Assembly: GCF_900105255.1 (NCBI RefSeq) | Contig: NZ_LT629763.1 | Coordinates: 2,666,001 to 2,730,000 of the forward strand | Reading direction: 5' to 3' | Source of the DNA: Halopseudomonas sabulinigri | Lineage (GTDB): Bacteria > Pseudomonadota > Gammaproteobacteria > Pseudomonadales > Pseudomonadaceae | Length of the DNA: 64,000 nt | Shown: positions 9,915-20,773 of the stretch, in pieces | Position numbering within the stretch: the first letter of the stretch is position 1 | Layout: each line of letters opens with the position of its first letter | Position numbers and translations under genes: made by a program | The notes under the pieces: model-generated | Database searches by the model: none | Told to the model about the DNA's origin: nothing | Seen by the model: only the letters and a program-made list of their open reading frames with translations

Positions 9915-11201
9915 TCAGAGGCTGCTCAGCGCGCTGGCGCGTCGTGCCTTGACGCCAGCCACCACGGTTTCCAGCAGGGCATAGCTGAAGGCGGCAACCA
10001 ACACACCGACCACAGGCGCGATCCAGGCCGAGGTGTAGGCCACAAAAGAGCCGATGGCGTAGGCGCTCAAACCAATCAGGTTGAATGCCGGCAGCTGTGT
10101 ACTGGCCAGATCCGGATAGGTGCCGCGATAACGCACGAAGTAATTGGCCATGATGACCCCGCCCACCGGCGGAATGAAGGTACCCAGCAGAATCAGAAAG
10201 GGTATAAGCCACTCGTACATGCCCAGCACCGCCAGCAGGGTGCCGATGGCAGCACCGACCAGGGTCACCGTCTTGCGTCGACGGGTGCGCAGCAAGTTGC
10301 AGCCGGCTACCGCGAAGTTGTAGACGGTGTTGTCCTGGGTGGTCCATAGATTAAGAAACAACATCAGAATACCCAGCGTCGCCAATCCCTGCGCCACCAT
10401 GATGTCAACGATATCGGCCTGCTGATACACCAGCGCACCCAGGGCTCCGACCAGCGTCATCAAGCCATTGCCCAGGAAGAATGCTGCCAAGGTAGCCCAT
10501 ACCGCTGTCTTGCCGGAGCGCGCAAAGCGCGTCCAGTTGGTAGCCTGGGTGCCGCCACTGACAAAGGTACCAAACACCAGGGTAATCGCCGCCGCCATGC
10601 TCAAGTCGCTGGTCGGCGCGATGCTGGTCAGGCCAGCCAGGCCACCGGCATCGGACGCGGCAATAAACATGCTGACGGCAATCAGCACAATCATCGCCGG
10701 CACGGCCACGCTCGACAGCAACTCCAGGCCCCGATAGCCAATAAAGGCGGTGACACAAAAGCCAAAGCCAAAGAGCACCATCAACGGCAGGGTGGCCCCT
10801 TCCGGCAAACCGGTCATTTTTACCAGCAGCAGCGCCATGGTCGCCGTACCCCAGGCGTACCAGCCAATCTGGGTAAAACCGAGAATAAAATCCGACAGCT
10901 TGCTGCCAATCTCACCAAAGGCATACCGGCTCATCAGCGCCGTATTCAAGCCCGAACGCGCCGCGATATAACCCAGCACCGCGGCATAAACACCCAACAA
11001 CAGATTACCAATCAACAATACCCACATCAGGGTAGCGAAATCGAAGGCCGTGCCGACAGTGCCGCCGGCCCACATGGTGGCGGTAAAGAAGGTAAACCCA
11101 AGTAGCACCAGGCCCATGGACCAAAGGCTTTTTCTGGCTGATTCGGGTACTGGGCTAAGCGGGTAATCCTGCTCCTGCGCAGTGCTGGTGGTATCTGTCA
11201 T
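9915..11201 (-). CDS. codB: Cytosine permease
   Basis: CodB imports cytosine with a cation across the inner membrane. The protein is 428 residues (E. coli CodB is about 420) with about 12 hydrophobic segments of the NCS1 family: GFTFFTATMWAGGTVG in TM1, SRYAFGEIGS, a tilted-helix segment GFTQIGWYAWG and the later QATNWTRFARSGK. It is the first gene of codB-pucR-codA. A perfect sigma-54 promoter core lies about 86 bp upstream at 11287-11302, so the operon is likely nitrogen-regulated. Confidence 0.93.
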   Translation of the reverse strand: MTDTTSTAQEQDYPLSPVPESARKSLWSMGLVLLGFTFFTATMWAGGTVGTAFDFATLMWVLLIGNLLLGVYAAVLGYIAARSGLNTALMSRYAFGEIGSKLSDFILGFTQIGWYAWGTATMALLLVKMTGLPEGATLPLMVLFGFGFCVTAFIGYRGLELLSSVAVPAMIVLIAVSMFIAASDAGGLAGLTSIAPTSDLSMAAAITLVFGTFVSGGTQATNWTRFARSGKTAVWATLAAFFLGNGLMTLVGALGALVYQQADIVDIMVAQGLATLGILMLFLNLWTTQDNTVYNFAVAGCNLLRTRRRKTVTLVGAAIGTLLAVLGMYEWLIPFLILLGTFIPPVGGVIMANYFVRYRGTYPDLASTQLPAFNLIGLSAYAIGSFVAYTSAWIAPVVGVLVAAFSYALLETVVAGVKARRASALSSL

Positions 11202-11286
11202 GGTGGCGCTCTCCTGTCATGGCATGCGTTTGCAGCCCAGCGCTAGTGCGCATGCGGCCGCCGGTTCAGTGAATCGAAGCGGATTT

Positions 11287-11302
11287 TGCAATGCCTGTGC
11301 CA
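11287..11302 (-). promoter_or_regulatory. Sigma-54 (RpoN) promoter for codB-pucR-codA
   Basis: On the minus strand the sequence reads TGGCAC-AGGCA-TTGCA, an exact match to the -24/-12 consensus TGGCAC-N5-TTGCA. It points at codB with a predicted leader of about 75 bases. Such promoters need an enhancer-binding activator; the dyad at 11349-11363 is a possible upstream site. Confidence 0.8.
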
Positions 11303-11348
11303 CACGGCGGGTTTTCTCTTCTTGGCAAACAGCGGCAGCCCACATCTT

Positions 11349-11363
11349 TGTGCATATTGCACA
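11349..11363. promoter_or_regulatory. Dyad upstream of the codB sigma-54 promoter
   Basis: Perfect inverted repeat TGTGCA-N3-TGCACA, about 50-60 bp upstream of the -24 element. It could bind the sigma-54 activator or the PucR-type protein. It does not match the NtrC consensus well, so the binder is unknown. Confidence 0.45.
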
Positions 11364-11489
11364 TATCATCCAGTCGTGTGCGCCAATTTGAGGCCGTTGC
11401 CTGCTAGCAGAGCGCCGTGATGTGCTACCTGCGCACCACTCAAACAGCAATTAAGTGATGAATTTCACGCCAATCAACACGATGAGCCC

Positions 11490-11745
11490 TGTGGAAAACC
11501 CCGCCTAAGCCAGGTCCATAACCCTGTGGGTAAGCTGCGGCGAAACCCACCTGTGGATAACAGACCTACTTATACACAGGAACAGAACCCTACTACCCAC
11601 CCCTGCAGTACCGCTTCCTAACAGGCTTATGCTTCTCGCAATGCTATGATCAATAAAGAGTTTTTTGGCTTACCCACAGAAAAACGGCTACTCATTAGTA
11701 GTAACTACATTAAGCTTTATATAATTCTTTTTCTTTTATTCTATT
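11490..11745. other. DnaA-box cluster and AT-rich tract upstream of mnmG (origin-like)
   Basis: Five 9-mers close to the DnaA box lie in about 190 bp: TTTTCCACA (minus, 11490-11498), TTACCCACA (minus, 11525-11533), TTATCCACA (minus, 11552-11560, perfect), TTATACACA (plus, 11570-11578, perfect) and TTACCCACA (plus, 11670-11678). A strongly AT-rich stretch follows at about 11680-11745, like a DNA unwinding element. Together with the codB promoter parts this accounts for the 678-bp gap between codB and mnmG. Whether it fires as an origin, titrates DnaA or only regulates mnmG cannot be told from sequence. Confidence 0.6.
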
Positions 11746-11879
11746 TCTGTATTCCTGTTCGACCTCCAGCAAAAGGCCTGTACAAAAAATGCTCAGTAGC
11801 AGCTGCATTTTTTTCTCCCTGAGCCTATAATCAGCCCCTTTTTCCGACGCCAGGCAAAACCTGAGCAACGAGGTGTTAC

Positions 11880-13778
11880 GTGGATTTTCCGAGTCGCTTT
11901 GACGTCATCGTGGTCGGCGGTGGCCATGCCGGTACCGAAGCTGCCCTGGCCGCTGCGCGTATGGGCGTTAAAACCCTGCTGCTGAGCCATAACGTCGAAA
12001 CGCTGGGTCAGATGAGTTGCAACCCCGCCATTGGCGGCATTGGCAAGAGCCATCTGGTCAAGGAAATCGACGCCCTTGGTGGCGCCATGGCGATAGCGAC
12101 CGACAAGGCCGGCATCCAGTTTCGTGTGCTCAACAGCCGCAAGGGCCCGGCGGTACGCGCCACCCGGGCGCAGGCTGACCGCGTGCTGTACAAAGCGGCT
12201 ATTCGCGAGATTCTGGAGAACCAGCCCAATCTGTGGATTTTCCAGCAGGCCTGCGACGACCTGATCGTTGAACAGGGCGAAGCCAAAGGCGTAGTGACCC
12301 AGATGGGCCTGCGTTTTCTCGCCGACAACGTGGTACTGACCACGGGGACCTTTCTCGGTGGCCTGATTCACATCGGGCTGGACAACTACTCCGGTGGTCG
12401 CGCCGGTGATCCGCCGGCCATCGCCCTGGCCAAACGCCTGCGCGAGTTGCCGCTGCGCGTTGATCGCCTGAAAACCGGGACGCCGCCGCGCATCGATGGC
12501 CGTAGTGTGGATTTCAGCAAGATGACCGCGCAGCCCGGTGATACGCCGATCCCGGTCATGTCGTTCATGGGTAACGCGCAACAGCATCCGGCCCAGGTGA
12601 ACTGCTGGATTACCTACACCAACGAGCGTACCCACGAGATCATCCGCAACAACCTGGATCGCTCGCCGATGTACACCGGCGTGATCGAAGGGGTGGGCCC
12701 ACGCTATTGCCCGTCGATCGAAGACAAGATTCATCGCTTTGCCGACAAGAACCAGCATCAGGTATTCATCGAGCCGGAAGGCCTGACTACCCACGAGCTG
12801 TATCCCAACGGTATTTCCACCTCGCTGCCATTCGACGTTCAGCTACAGATCGTGCAGTCGATTGTCGGTATGGAAAACGCGCATATCCTGCGGCCTGGTT
12901 ACGCCATCGAATACGATTATTTCAACCCGCAGGATCTGAAGTACTCGCTGGAAACCAAGGTGATTGGCGGGTTGTTCTTTGCCGGCCAGATCAACGGTAC
13001 CACCGGCTACGAAGAGGCCGCGGCGCAGGGCTTGTTGGCCGGTCTGAACGCTGCGCGTCGCGCCCAGGGTCAGGAAGCCTGGTGCCCACGTCGTGATGAG
13101 GCCTACATCGGCGTGCTGGTGGATGACCTGATCACCATGGGTACCCGCGAGCCCTATCGCATGTTCACCTCACGCGCCGAGTACCGCTTGGTGCTGCGTG
13201 AAGACAACGCCGATCTGCGCCTGACCCCCAAGGGCCGCGAACTGGGCCTGGTCGACGATGCCCGCTGGGCGGTGTTCAATACCAAGCGCGAGGCCATCGA
13301 GCAGGAAACCCAGCGCCTGCGCAGTACCTGGGTGCAGCCGGCCAGTGACATCGGCAAGGCCTACAGCGCGCGTTACAACACGCCACTCACCCACGAGTAC
13401 AACCTGCTCGACCTGCTGCGCCGCCCGGAAGTGGACTATCAGGCGTTGACCGAACTGACCGGTGCCGTGGAGATTCCGCTGGATGCCGCCGAACAGGTCG
13501 AGATTCATACCAAGTACGCCGGTTACATCGAGCGTCAGCAGGAAGAAATCGACCGTCTGCGCCAACACGAGCAGACCGCTCTGCCGCTGGATCTGGATTA
13601 CAGCGCGCTCAACGGCCTGTCCAACGAAATTCGCCACAAACTGGCGGATGTGCGCCCGCAAACACTCGGCCAGGCTTCGCGGATTCCCGGTGTGACGCCG
13701 GCGGCCGTCAGCCTGCTGCTGATTCATCTGAAAAAACGCAATGCCCTGGGTGGCAGCAAACTGGCCCAGGAGGCATAA
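11880..13778 (+). CDS. mnmG: tRNA uridine-5-carboxymethylaminomethyl modification enzyme MnmG
   Basis: FAD-dependent partner of MnmE in wobble-uridine modification (older name GidA). The 632-residue length is normal. The FAD dinucleotide fold [21 protein letters not shown] is at about residues 9-29, with the family signatures [17 protein letters not shown] and [15 protein letters not shown], and the conserved C-terminal helical domain ends near [15 protein letters not shown]. The start is GTG 11880, preceded by GAGG; no ATG fits. A TATAAT -10 element lies at 11826-11831. It heads mnmG-rsmG-parA-parB with short gaps. Confidence 0.97.
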   Translation: MDFPSRFDVIVVGGGHAGTEAALAAARMGVKTLLLSHNVETLGQMSCNPAIGGIGKSHLVKEIDALGGAMAIATDKAGIQFRVLNSRKGPAVRATRAQADRVLYKAAIREILENQPNLWIFQQACDDLIVEQGEAKGVVTQMGLRFLADNVVLTTGTFLGGLIHIGLDNYSGGRAGDPPAIALAKRLRELPLRVDRLKTGTPPRIDGRSVDFSKMTAQPGDTPIPVMSFMGNAQQHPAQVNCWITYTNERTHEIIRNNLDRSPMYTGVIEGVGPRYCPSIEDKIHRFADKNQHQVFIEPEGLTTHELYPNGISTSLPFDVQLQIVQSIVGMENAHILRPGYAIEYDYFNPQDLKYSLETKVIGGLFFAGQINGTTGYEEAAAQGLLAGLNAARRAQGQEAWCPRRDEAYIGVLVDDLITMGTREPYRMFTSRAEYRLVLREDNADLRLTPKGRELGLVDDARWAVFNTKREAIEQETQRLRSTWVQPASDIGKAYSARYNTPLTHEYNLLDLLRRPEVDYQALTELTGAVEIPLDAAEQVEIHTKYAGYIERQQEEIDRLRQHEQTALPLDLDYSALNGLSNEIRHKLADVRPQTLGQASRIPGVTPAAVSLLLIHLKKRNALGGSKLAQEA

Positions 13779-13783
13779 CATCG

Positions 13784-14419
13784 ATGGCGGACCACGCAGC
13801 ACAACTGGCCAGCGGTGCCAGTCAGTTGGGGATCGATCTGCAACCGCAGCAAAGCGACAAGCTGCTCGCCTACCTTGGCCTGTTGAACAAGTGGAACAAG
13901 GCCTACAACCTGACCGCCGTGCGTGACCCGGATGAGATGGTCAGCCGGCATCTGCTCGACAGCCTGAGCATACTGCCCTTCGTGCAGGGCGAAACCTGGC
14001 TGGACGTTGGCAGCGGCGGCGGCATGCCCGGGGTGATTCTGGCCATCATGTGCCCTGACCAGCATTTCAGCCTGCTCGACAGCAATGGCAAGAAAACCCG
14101 CTTTCTGACCCAGGTCAAGCTGGAGCTGGGGCTGGATAATCTGCAGGTATTCAATTGCCGGGTAGAAGCACTCGAAGTCGATAAACCCTTTACCGGCATC
14201 ACCTCGCGTGCCTTCAGCGCGCTCGGCGACTTCGTCGACAAGACCCGCCAGCTGGGTAATGCAGAAACTCGCTGGCTGGCGATGAAAGGTGTGTATCCTG
14301 AGGACGAGCTGGCGGCAATGCCGGTCGACTTCACGCTGGAGCGTAGTGCAGAATTGTCGGTCCCCGGTTGCGTCGGCCACCGGCATCTGCTGATACTGCG
14401 TCGCACGGATCAGGGTTAA
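13784..14419 (+). CDS. rsmG: 16S rRNA (guanine-527-N7)-methyltransferase
   Basis: RsmG (GidB) methylates G527 of 16S rRNA using S-adenosylmethionine. The 211-residue protein has the N-terminal [13 protein letters not shown] block, the SAM-binding motif [13 protein letters not shown] near residue 74 and [11 protein letters not shown]. It starts 5 bp after mnmG, and its ribosome site (AGGAGG) lies in the last mnmG codons. Confidence 0.95.
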   Translation: MADHAAQLASGASQLGIDLQPQQSDKLLAYLGLLNKWNKAYNLTAVRDPDEMVSRHLLDSLSILPFVQGETWLDVGSGGGMPGVILAIMCPDQHFSLLDSNGKKTRFLTQVKLELGLDNLQVFNCRVEALEVDKPFTGITSRAFSALGDFVDKTRQLGNAETRWLAMKGVYPEDELAAMPVDFTLERSAELSVPGCVGHRHLLILRRTDQG

Positions 14420-14436
14420 TCGTAAAGGAGGTCAAT

Positions 14437-15240
14437 GTGGGCAAGGTTTTGGCAGTGGCCAACCAGAAAGGCGGTGTGGGTAAAACCACCACCACCATCA
14501 ATCTTGCCGCCTCCCTGGCTGCGACCAAGCGCAAGGTACTGCTGATCGACCTCGACCCGCAGGGTAACGCCACCATGGGCAGTGGCATCAACAAAGCTGA
14601 TCTGGACAATTCGGTATACGAACTGCTGACCGGGCGCTGCGAATTCGATCAGGCATTACAGCGCTCCGAGCATGGCGGCTATGATCTGCTGCCCGCCAAT
14701 GGCGATCTGACCGCCGCCGAAGTTGAATTGATGAACATCAAGATGAAGGAAAGCCGGCTGCGCTACGCCTTGGTCAAGGCGCGTACCCAGTACGATTTCA
14801 TCCTCATCGACTGCCCGCCGTCGCTCAATATGCTGACGGTCAATGGCCTGGTCGCCGCCGATGGTGTGATCATTCCCATGCAATGCGAGTACTACGCACT
14901 CGAAGGCCTGTCGGCACTGGTCAACACCATCAGCCGCATCGCATCGGTGCTCAACCCCGCGCTGCAGATCGAGGGGCTGTTGCGCACCATGTACGATCCG
15001 CGCAATAGCCTGACGCTGGATGTATCCGCGCAGCTCACCGCGCATTTTGGCGACAAGCTCTATCAAACCGTAATTCCGCGCAATGTGCGTCTGGCCGAAG
15101 CCCCCAGTTTTGGTATGCCGGCATTGGCCTACGACAAGCAGTCGCGCGGCGCAGTCGCCTATCTGGCGCTGGCCGGGGAAGTAGTGCGACGTACTCGACA
15201 GGCAGCCAAAGCGGCCGCCGTGACAGATTTGAACGAATAA
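14437..15240 (+). CDS. parA: Chromosome partitioning ATPase ParA (Soj)
   Basis: ParA forms a nucleoid-bound ATPase gradient that moves ParB-parS complexes. The 267-residue protein carries the deviant Walker motif KGGVGKTT (11-18), the Walker A' DLDPQGNAT and Walker B LIDCPPS. The frame is open upstream to 14368, but GTG 14437 with an AAGGAGG site five bases before it gives the normal ParA N-terminus (MGKVLAVANQKGG). It lies 17 bp after rsmG. A matching parS site is at 29330-29345. Confidence 0.95.
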   Translation: MGKVLAVANQKGGVGKTTTTINLAASLAATKRKVLLIDLDPQGNATMGSGINKADLDNSVYELLTGRCEFDQALQRSEHGGYDLLPANGDLTAAEVELMNIKMKESRLRYALVKARTQYDFILIDCPPSLNMLTVNGLVAADGVIIPMQCEYYALEGLSALVNTISRIASVLNPALQIEGLLRTMYDPRNSLTLDVSAQLTAHFGDKLYQTVIPRNVRLAEAPSFGMPALAYDKQSRGAVAYLALAGEVVRRTRQAAKAAAVTDLNE

Positions 15241-15260
15241 CCAACAAGGACAATACCGGC

Positions 15261-16121
15261 ATGGCGGGCAAGAAACGCGGCTTGGGACGAGGACTGGATG
15301 CGCTGCTCGGGCAGGGCAACACCACCGACGGTGCGAGCAACAACCAGGATCAGCAACTCAAGGAACTGCCGGTCGACCTGATTCAGCGCGGCAAGTATCA
15401 GCCCCGCCGTGACATGGACCCGCAGGCATTGGAAGAGTTGGCGGAGTCGATCCGCGCCCAGGGCGTGATGCAGCCGATTGTCGTGCGTGCCATTGCGGAC
15501 GAACGCTACGAGATCATTGCCGGTGAGCGTCGCTGGCGCGCCACCCAACTGGCCGGACTGGATACCATACCCACGGTCATTCGTGATGTGCCCGATGAAG
15601 CCGCCATCGCCATGGCGCTGATCGAAAACATCCAGCGCGAAGATCTCAATCCGATCGAAGAAGCCATTGCCCTGCAGCGGCTGCAACAGGAGTTCGAACT
15701 CACCCAGCAGCAGGTCGCTGACGCGGTGGGCAAAAGTCGCGTCAGTATCACCAACCTGCTGCGCCTGACCAGTTTGCCCGACGATGTCAAAACCATGCTC
15801 GAACGCGGCGACCTGGAAATGGGCCATGCACGCGCGCTACTGGGCCTGCCCGCCGAACAACAGACCGCTGCCGCCCGCCAGGTGGTGGCCAAAGGGCTGA
15901 CCGTTCGTCAGACCGAGGCACTGGTGCGCCAATGGCTCAACCCCCGTCGTGATCCCGGCCAACAGCGTCTCAATCCCGACGTCGAGCGTCTGCAACAGGA
16001 CCTTGGCGAACGTTTGGGTGCCGAGGTCAAACTGCAACACGGTGCCAAGGGCAAAGGGAAACTGGTGATCAGTTACAGCTCACTGGATGAGCTCGATGGC
16101 ATTCTTGGGCATATCCGCTAA
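15261..16121 (+). CDS. parB: Chromosome partitioning protein ParB (Spo0J)
   Basis: CTP-dependent clamp protein that loads at parS and spreads along DNA. The 286-residue protein shows a basic N-terminus (KKRGLGRGLDALLG), the ParB/Srx nucleotide domain with GERRWRA (about residues 90-96), ENIQREDLNPIEEA, the helix-turn-helix QQVADAVGKSRVSITNLLRL and a C-terminal dimerisation region. It follows parA by 20 bp. The stop is followed by about 300 bp without a gene that carries the atp promoter. Confidence 0.96.
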   Translation: MAGKKRGLGRGLDALLGQGNTTDGASNNQDQQLKELPVDLIQRGKYQPRRDMDPQALEELAESIRAQGVMQPIVVRAIADERYEIIAGERRWRATQLAGLDTIPTVIRDVPDEAAIAMALIENIQREDLNPIEEAIALQRLQQEFELTQQQVADAVGKSRVSITNLLRLTSLPDDVKTMLERGDLEMGHARALLGLPAEQQTAAARQVVAKGLTVRQTEALVRQWLNPRRDPGQQRLNPDVERLQQDLGERLGAEVKLQHGAKGKGKLVISYSSLDELDGILGHIR

Positions 16122-16145
16122 GCTCCCCTGATCCTTTGCTGTCGT

Positions 16146-16164
16146 CCCAAGGCCTTGCCTTGGG
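16146..16164 (+). other. Stem-loop downstream of parB
   Basis: Perfect 8-bp stem CCCAAGGC-CTT-GCCTTGGG, 24 bp after the parB stop. It is followed by an AT-rich stretch (TCAATAATTATTA) and not by a clean T tract, so it is at best a weak terminator. Between it and the atp promoter I see nothing else. Confidence 0.4.
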
Positions 16165-16321
16165 TCAATAATTATTACAAAACATGACCGTAAAATGAGG
16201 GTATTCCAGCCTCGACCACAAGATGTAGTGGCCGGACGGCAAGCACAACCAAGTGAACGCAAACTCCCGCGAACTTCAGTCATCATGCGCCTTCGCGGGG
16301 GGGAGAGCGGCCAGCGTTTTG

Positions 16322-16350
16322 TTGATTCAGGGCAGGCGAACACATATAAT
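16322..16350 (+). promoter_or_regulatory. Sigma-70 promoter of the atp operon
   Basis: TTGATT (16322-16327) and TATAAT (16345-16350) are separated by 17 bp, a near-consensus sigma-70 promoter, about 73 bp upstream of atpI. Confidence 0.75.
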
Positions 16351-16422
16351 CACCGGCGCTTTACGGGTAGTCCGGTAATTCGATACAGACACGCAGCGTC
16401 CGGCGGGATGATCAGAGCAGTT

Positions 16423-16821
16423 ATGACGACAATGAAGACCAATGCCATTCGTCGTCCCCCGCTAGGCAAATGGTTTGCGTTCCAGGCTGGCGTAATTCTT
16501 TTAATGGGGCTGGTTTTCTGGATTAAAAGCCCCGTGGCGGCCTATTCCGCCCTGCTGGGAGGCATCATTTTCTTCCTCCCCAATGTGTATTTTGCGCTGA
16601 AGGCTTTTCGCTACAGCGGTGCGCGTGCTGCGAAGCAGATAATGGGATCATTTTACAAGGGTGAGACAGGCAAGCTCATTCTTTGCGCCATCCTCTTTGC
16701 GGTGGTGTTCAAAAGTATTAAGCCGTTAGACGTATCGGCACTGTTTCTAACATTTGCGATCATGCTGGTTACCAACTGGCTAACACCGGTAGTTTTCGGT
16801 GGTAAAGCGCAGCAAAGCTAA
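16423..16821 (+). CDS. atpI: ATP synthase accessory subunit I
   Basis: AtpI is a small membrane protein that aids assembly of the c-ring. This 132-residue protein has four hydrophobic segments and the family blocks SALLGGIIFFLPNVYFALKAFRYSGARAA and FYKGETGKLILCAILF. The frame is open upstream to 16195, but that region contains the promoter. I chose ATG 16423 by length; ATG 16408 and ATG 16432 are alternatives, and none has a strong ribosome site, consistent with low expression of this subunit. Confidence 0.85.
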   Translation: MTTMKTNAIRRPPLGKWFAFQAGVILLMGLVFWIKSPVAAYSALLGGIIFFLPNVYFALKAFRYSGARAAKQIMGSFYKGETGKLILCAILFAVVFKSIKPLDVSALFLTFAIMLVTNWLTPVVFGGKAQQS

Positions 16822-16830
16822 AGGACCTGA

Positions 16831-17712
<882 letters not shown>

Positions 17713-17785
17713 GTTGGCGCAAACGAACGATTTAGTTTTTACCGAAAACCCACAACTTGAAATTAACTGAAACTGGGAGCTTTAA

Positions 17786-18040
<255 letters not shown>

Positions 18041-18105
18041 GGTGCTCGCCGGCAACGGCGGCTCCGACTTGAAGGTATTGAATACGATAGGCAAGAGGTG
18101 AAGAC

Positions 18106-18576
18106 GTGAACATTAATTTGACGATACTGGGTCAAGCTATCGCGTTCTTCATCTTCGTGGTGTTCTGCATGAAGTATGTATGGCCTCCGGTCATCACTGC
18201 TCTGCAGGAACGCCAGAAGAAGATCGCGGATGGTCTTGCAGCCTCTGATCGGGCGGCCAAGGATCTGGAGCTGACGCAAGAAAAGTCGGCCCAGGAACTG
18301 CGTCACGCCAAAGAGCAGGCAGCAGCACTGATTGAGCAGGCCAACAAGCGTGCCAACCAGATTGTTGAAGCCTCCAAAGAGGATGCTCGCAAGGAAGGTC
18401 AGAAGATTCTGGCGCAGGCTCAGGCAGAAATCGAGCAACAGCGGGTCAAGGCCAGAGATGCTCTGCGCACTGAAATCGCTGCTATCGCTGTCGCCGGTGC
18501 CGAGAAGATTCTGGAAACTTCTGTCGATGCTGACAAGCACGGCGACATGCTGAACAAGCTGGTAGCCGAACTCTAA
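18106..18576 (+). CDS. atpF: F1Fo ATP synthase subunit b
   Basis: Peripheral stalk subunit of 156 residues: one N-terminal membrane helix (about 5-26, ending KYVWPPV) followed by a long charged coiled coil. The start is GTG 18106 with an AGAGG site; the protein begins [18 protein letters not shown], the standard subunit b start. Confidence 0.96.
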   Translation: MNINLTILGQAIAFFIFVVFCMKYVWPPVITALQERQKKIADGLAASDRAAKDLELTQEKSAQELRHAKEQAAALIEQANKRANQIVEASKEDARKEGQKILAQAQAEIEQQRVKARDALRTEIAAIAVAGAEKILETSVDADKHGDMLNKLVAEL

Positions 18577-18587
18577 GCGAGGTCATC

Positions 18588-19124
18588 ATGGCAGAACTGA
18601 TTACGCTGGCCCGTCCCTACGCCAAAGCGGCATTTGAGCGGGCAAAAGCCCAACAAGCGCTGGCAGAGTGGGATGAGTTGCTGACGGCCGCCGGTCAAGT
18701 GGTGGCTGATGCAGCAACTCGACAGCTGCTGACCAATCCGGGTATTGCGGAACAGAAGAAGGCGGAGTTCATCCTCGAGTGCACCGGTAAAACGGCCAGC
18801 GAGGAACAACGCAACTTTCTGATGATTCTGGCGGAAAACCGCAGGCTCGCCCTGTTTCCCGAGATTGCAACGCTTTTCAACAGCTTCCGAGCTGATCTTG
18901 AGCGCACCATCGACATCAATGTGAGCTCGCCGTTTGAGCTGACTGAAGAACAGCAGCAGAAGCTCGCCCAGGCACTGTCAAAGAAACTCGATCGCAATGT
19001 ACAGATCGAGACGACACTGGACACATCATTGATTGGTGGATTGGTTGTTCGCACCGGCGACTTGGTTATCGACGCCTCTGTACGCGGAAAGCTGACCAAA
19101 CTGGCCGAGTCATTGGGCTCCTGA
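18588..19124 (+). CDS. atpH: F1Fo ATP synthase subunit delta
   Basis: Delta joins the b-subunit stalk to the top of F1. The 178-residue protein has the family N-terminus LARPYAKAAFERA and the C-terminal signature DTSLIGGLVVRTGDLVIDASVRGKL. It lies 11 bp after atpF. Confidence 0.96.
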   Translation: MAELITLARPYAKAAFERAKAQQALAEWDELLTAAGQVVADAATRQLLTNPGIAEQKKAEFILECTGKTASEEQRNFLMILAENRRLALFPEIATLFNSFRADLERTIDINVSSPFELTEEQQQKLAQALSKKLDRNVQIETTLDTSLIGGLVVRTGDLVIDASVRGKLTKLAESLGS

Positions 19125-19153
19125 TTTCAGCATAAGGTTTTGAGGATAAAGGC

Positions 19154-20698
19154 ATGCAACAACTGAATCCATCAGAGATCAGTGACATCATCAAGAAGCG
19201 GATCGAGCAGCTCGATATCTCTTCTCAGGCACGTAACGAAGGTACGATTCTTTCCGTATCTGACGGTATTGTGCGGATTCACGGTCTCGCCGATGTTATG
19301 TACGGGGAAATGCTTGAATTCCCTGAAGGCGTTTACGGTATGGCACTTAACCTGGAGCAGGACTCCGTAGGTGCCGTGATTCTGGGTGATTACCTGAATC
19401 TGGCCGAAGGTATGACCGTCAAGTGTACTGGTCGCATCCTGGAAGTACCGGTTGGTCCGGAACTGCTGGGCCGGGTGGTCAACACCTTGGGCGCGCCAAT
19501 TGACGGCAAGGGCGAAATCAACGCCAAGGCCACCGACGCAGTCGAGAAGGTTGCCCCAGGTGTGATCTGGCGTAAGTCCGTTGACCAACCGATCCAGACT
19601 GGTTACAAGGCGGTTGACGCCATGGTACCGGTAGGTCGTGGTCAGCGTGAGCTGATCATTGGTGACCGTCAGACTGGTAAAACCGCCATGGCGGTTGATG
19701 CGATCATCAACCAGAAAGGCTCCGGCGTTAAGTGTGTGTACGTTGCTGTAGGTCAGAAGCAGTCGACCATCGCCAACGTGGTACGCAAGCTGGAAGAGCA
19801 CGATGCCATGGCGCACACCATCATCGTCGCCGCTTCTGCTTCCGATCCGGCTTCCCTGCAGTTCCTGGCTCCTTACGCTGGCTGCACCATGGGTGAGTAC
19901 TTCCGTGATCGCGGCGAAGACGCTCTGATCATTTATGACGATCTGTCCAAGCAGGCTGTTGCCTACCGTCAGATCTCCCTGCTGCTGCGTCGTCCGCCGG
20001 GTCGTGAAGCCTACCCCGGTGACGTGTTCTATCTCCACAGCCGTCTGCTGGAGCGCGCTTCCCGCGTTTCTGAAGAATGGGTCGAGAAGTACACCAATGG
20101 CGCCGTAACTGGCAAGACAGGTTCCCTGACGGCTCTGCCGATCATCGAAACCCAAGCCGGTGACGTATCTGCTTTCGTACCGACCAACGTGATCTCGATC
20201 ACAGACGGTCAGATCTTCCTGGAATCCAACCTGTTCAACTCCGGCGTTCGTCCGGCGGTTAACGCGGGTGTATCGGTATCCCGGGTAGGTGGTGCAGCGC
20301 AGACCAAGATCATCAAGAAGCTGTCCGGTGGTATTCGTACCGCACTGGCTCAGTTCCGCGAACTGGCGGCTTTCGCCCAGTTTGCTTCTGATCTGGACGA
20401 AGCGACCCGCAAGCAGCTTGAGCACGGTCAGCGTGTTACCGAACTGATGAAGCAAGACCAGTATGCGCCCATGTCTGTTGCCGAAATGGGCATCAGCCTG
20501 TTCGCTGCCGAGAAGGGCTTCCTGACCGATGTCGAGCAGTCCAAGATCGGTGCTTTCGAGAAAGCCATGATCGCCTACTTCAAGTCTGAGCACGCAGCAC
20601 TGCTTGCCAAGATCAACGAGAAGGGCGATTACAACGACGAGATCGAAGCCGGCATCAAGTCTGGCATCGAGAAGTTCAAGGCAACCCAGAGCTGGTAA
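19154..20698 (+). CDS. atpA: F1Fo ATP synthase subunit alpha
   Basis: Non-catalytic nucleotide-binding subunit of F1, 514 residues. Walker A is GDRQTGKTA near residue 170; the C-terminal signature region has [10 protein letters not shown]. The start [20 protein letters not shown] is standard. The opposite strand is open for more than 800 codons across atpA and atpG, which reflects codon bias and not a gene. Confidence 0.98.
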   Translation: MQQLNPSEISDIIKKRIEQLDISSQARNEGTILSVSDGIVRIHGLADVMYGEMLEFPEGVYGMALNLEQDSVGAVILGDYLNLAEGMTVKCTGRILEVPVGPELLGRVVNTLGAPIDGKGEINAKATDAVEKVAPGVIWRKSVDQPIQTGYKAVDAMVPVGRGQRELIIGDRQTGKTAMAVDAIINQKGSGVKCVYVAVGQKQSTIANVVRKLEEHDAMAHTIIVAASASDPASLQFLAPYAGCTMGEYFRDRGEDALIIYDDLSKQAVAYRQISLLLRRPPGREAYPGDVFYLHSRLLERASRVSEEWVEKYTNGAVTGKTGSLTALPIIETQAGDVSAFVPTNVISITDGQIFLESNLFNSGVRPAVNAGVSVSRVGGAAQTKIIKKLSGGIRTALAQFRELAAFAQFASDLDEATRKQLEHGQRVTELMKQDQYAPMSVAEMGISLFAAEKGFLTDVEQSKIGAFEKAMIAYFKSEHAALLAKINEKGDYNDEIEAGIKSGIEKFKATQSW

Positions 20699-20773
20699 GC
20701 CGAAGGCGGGATGTAGCGATGCTGCATCCCGCATCGTGCGATCCGGCCAAGGGCAAACCTGGAAAGGTGTGAC

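Noticed and set aside
16146-16164. Strong terminator for parB
   Set aside because: The stem is short and lacks a T tract; listed only as a stem-loop.
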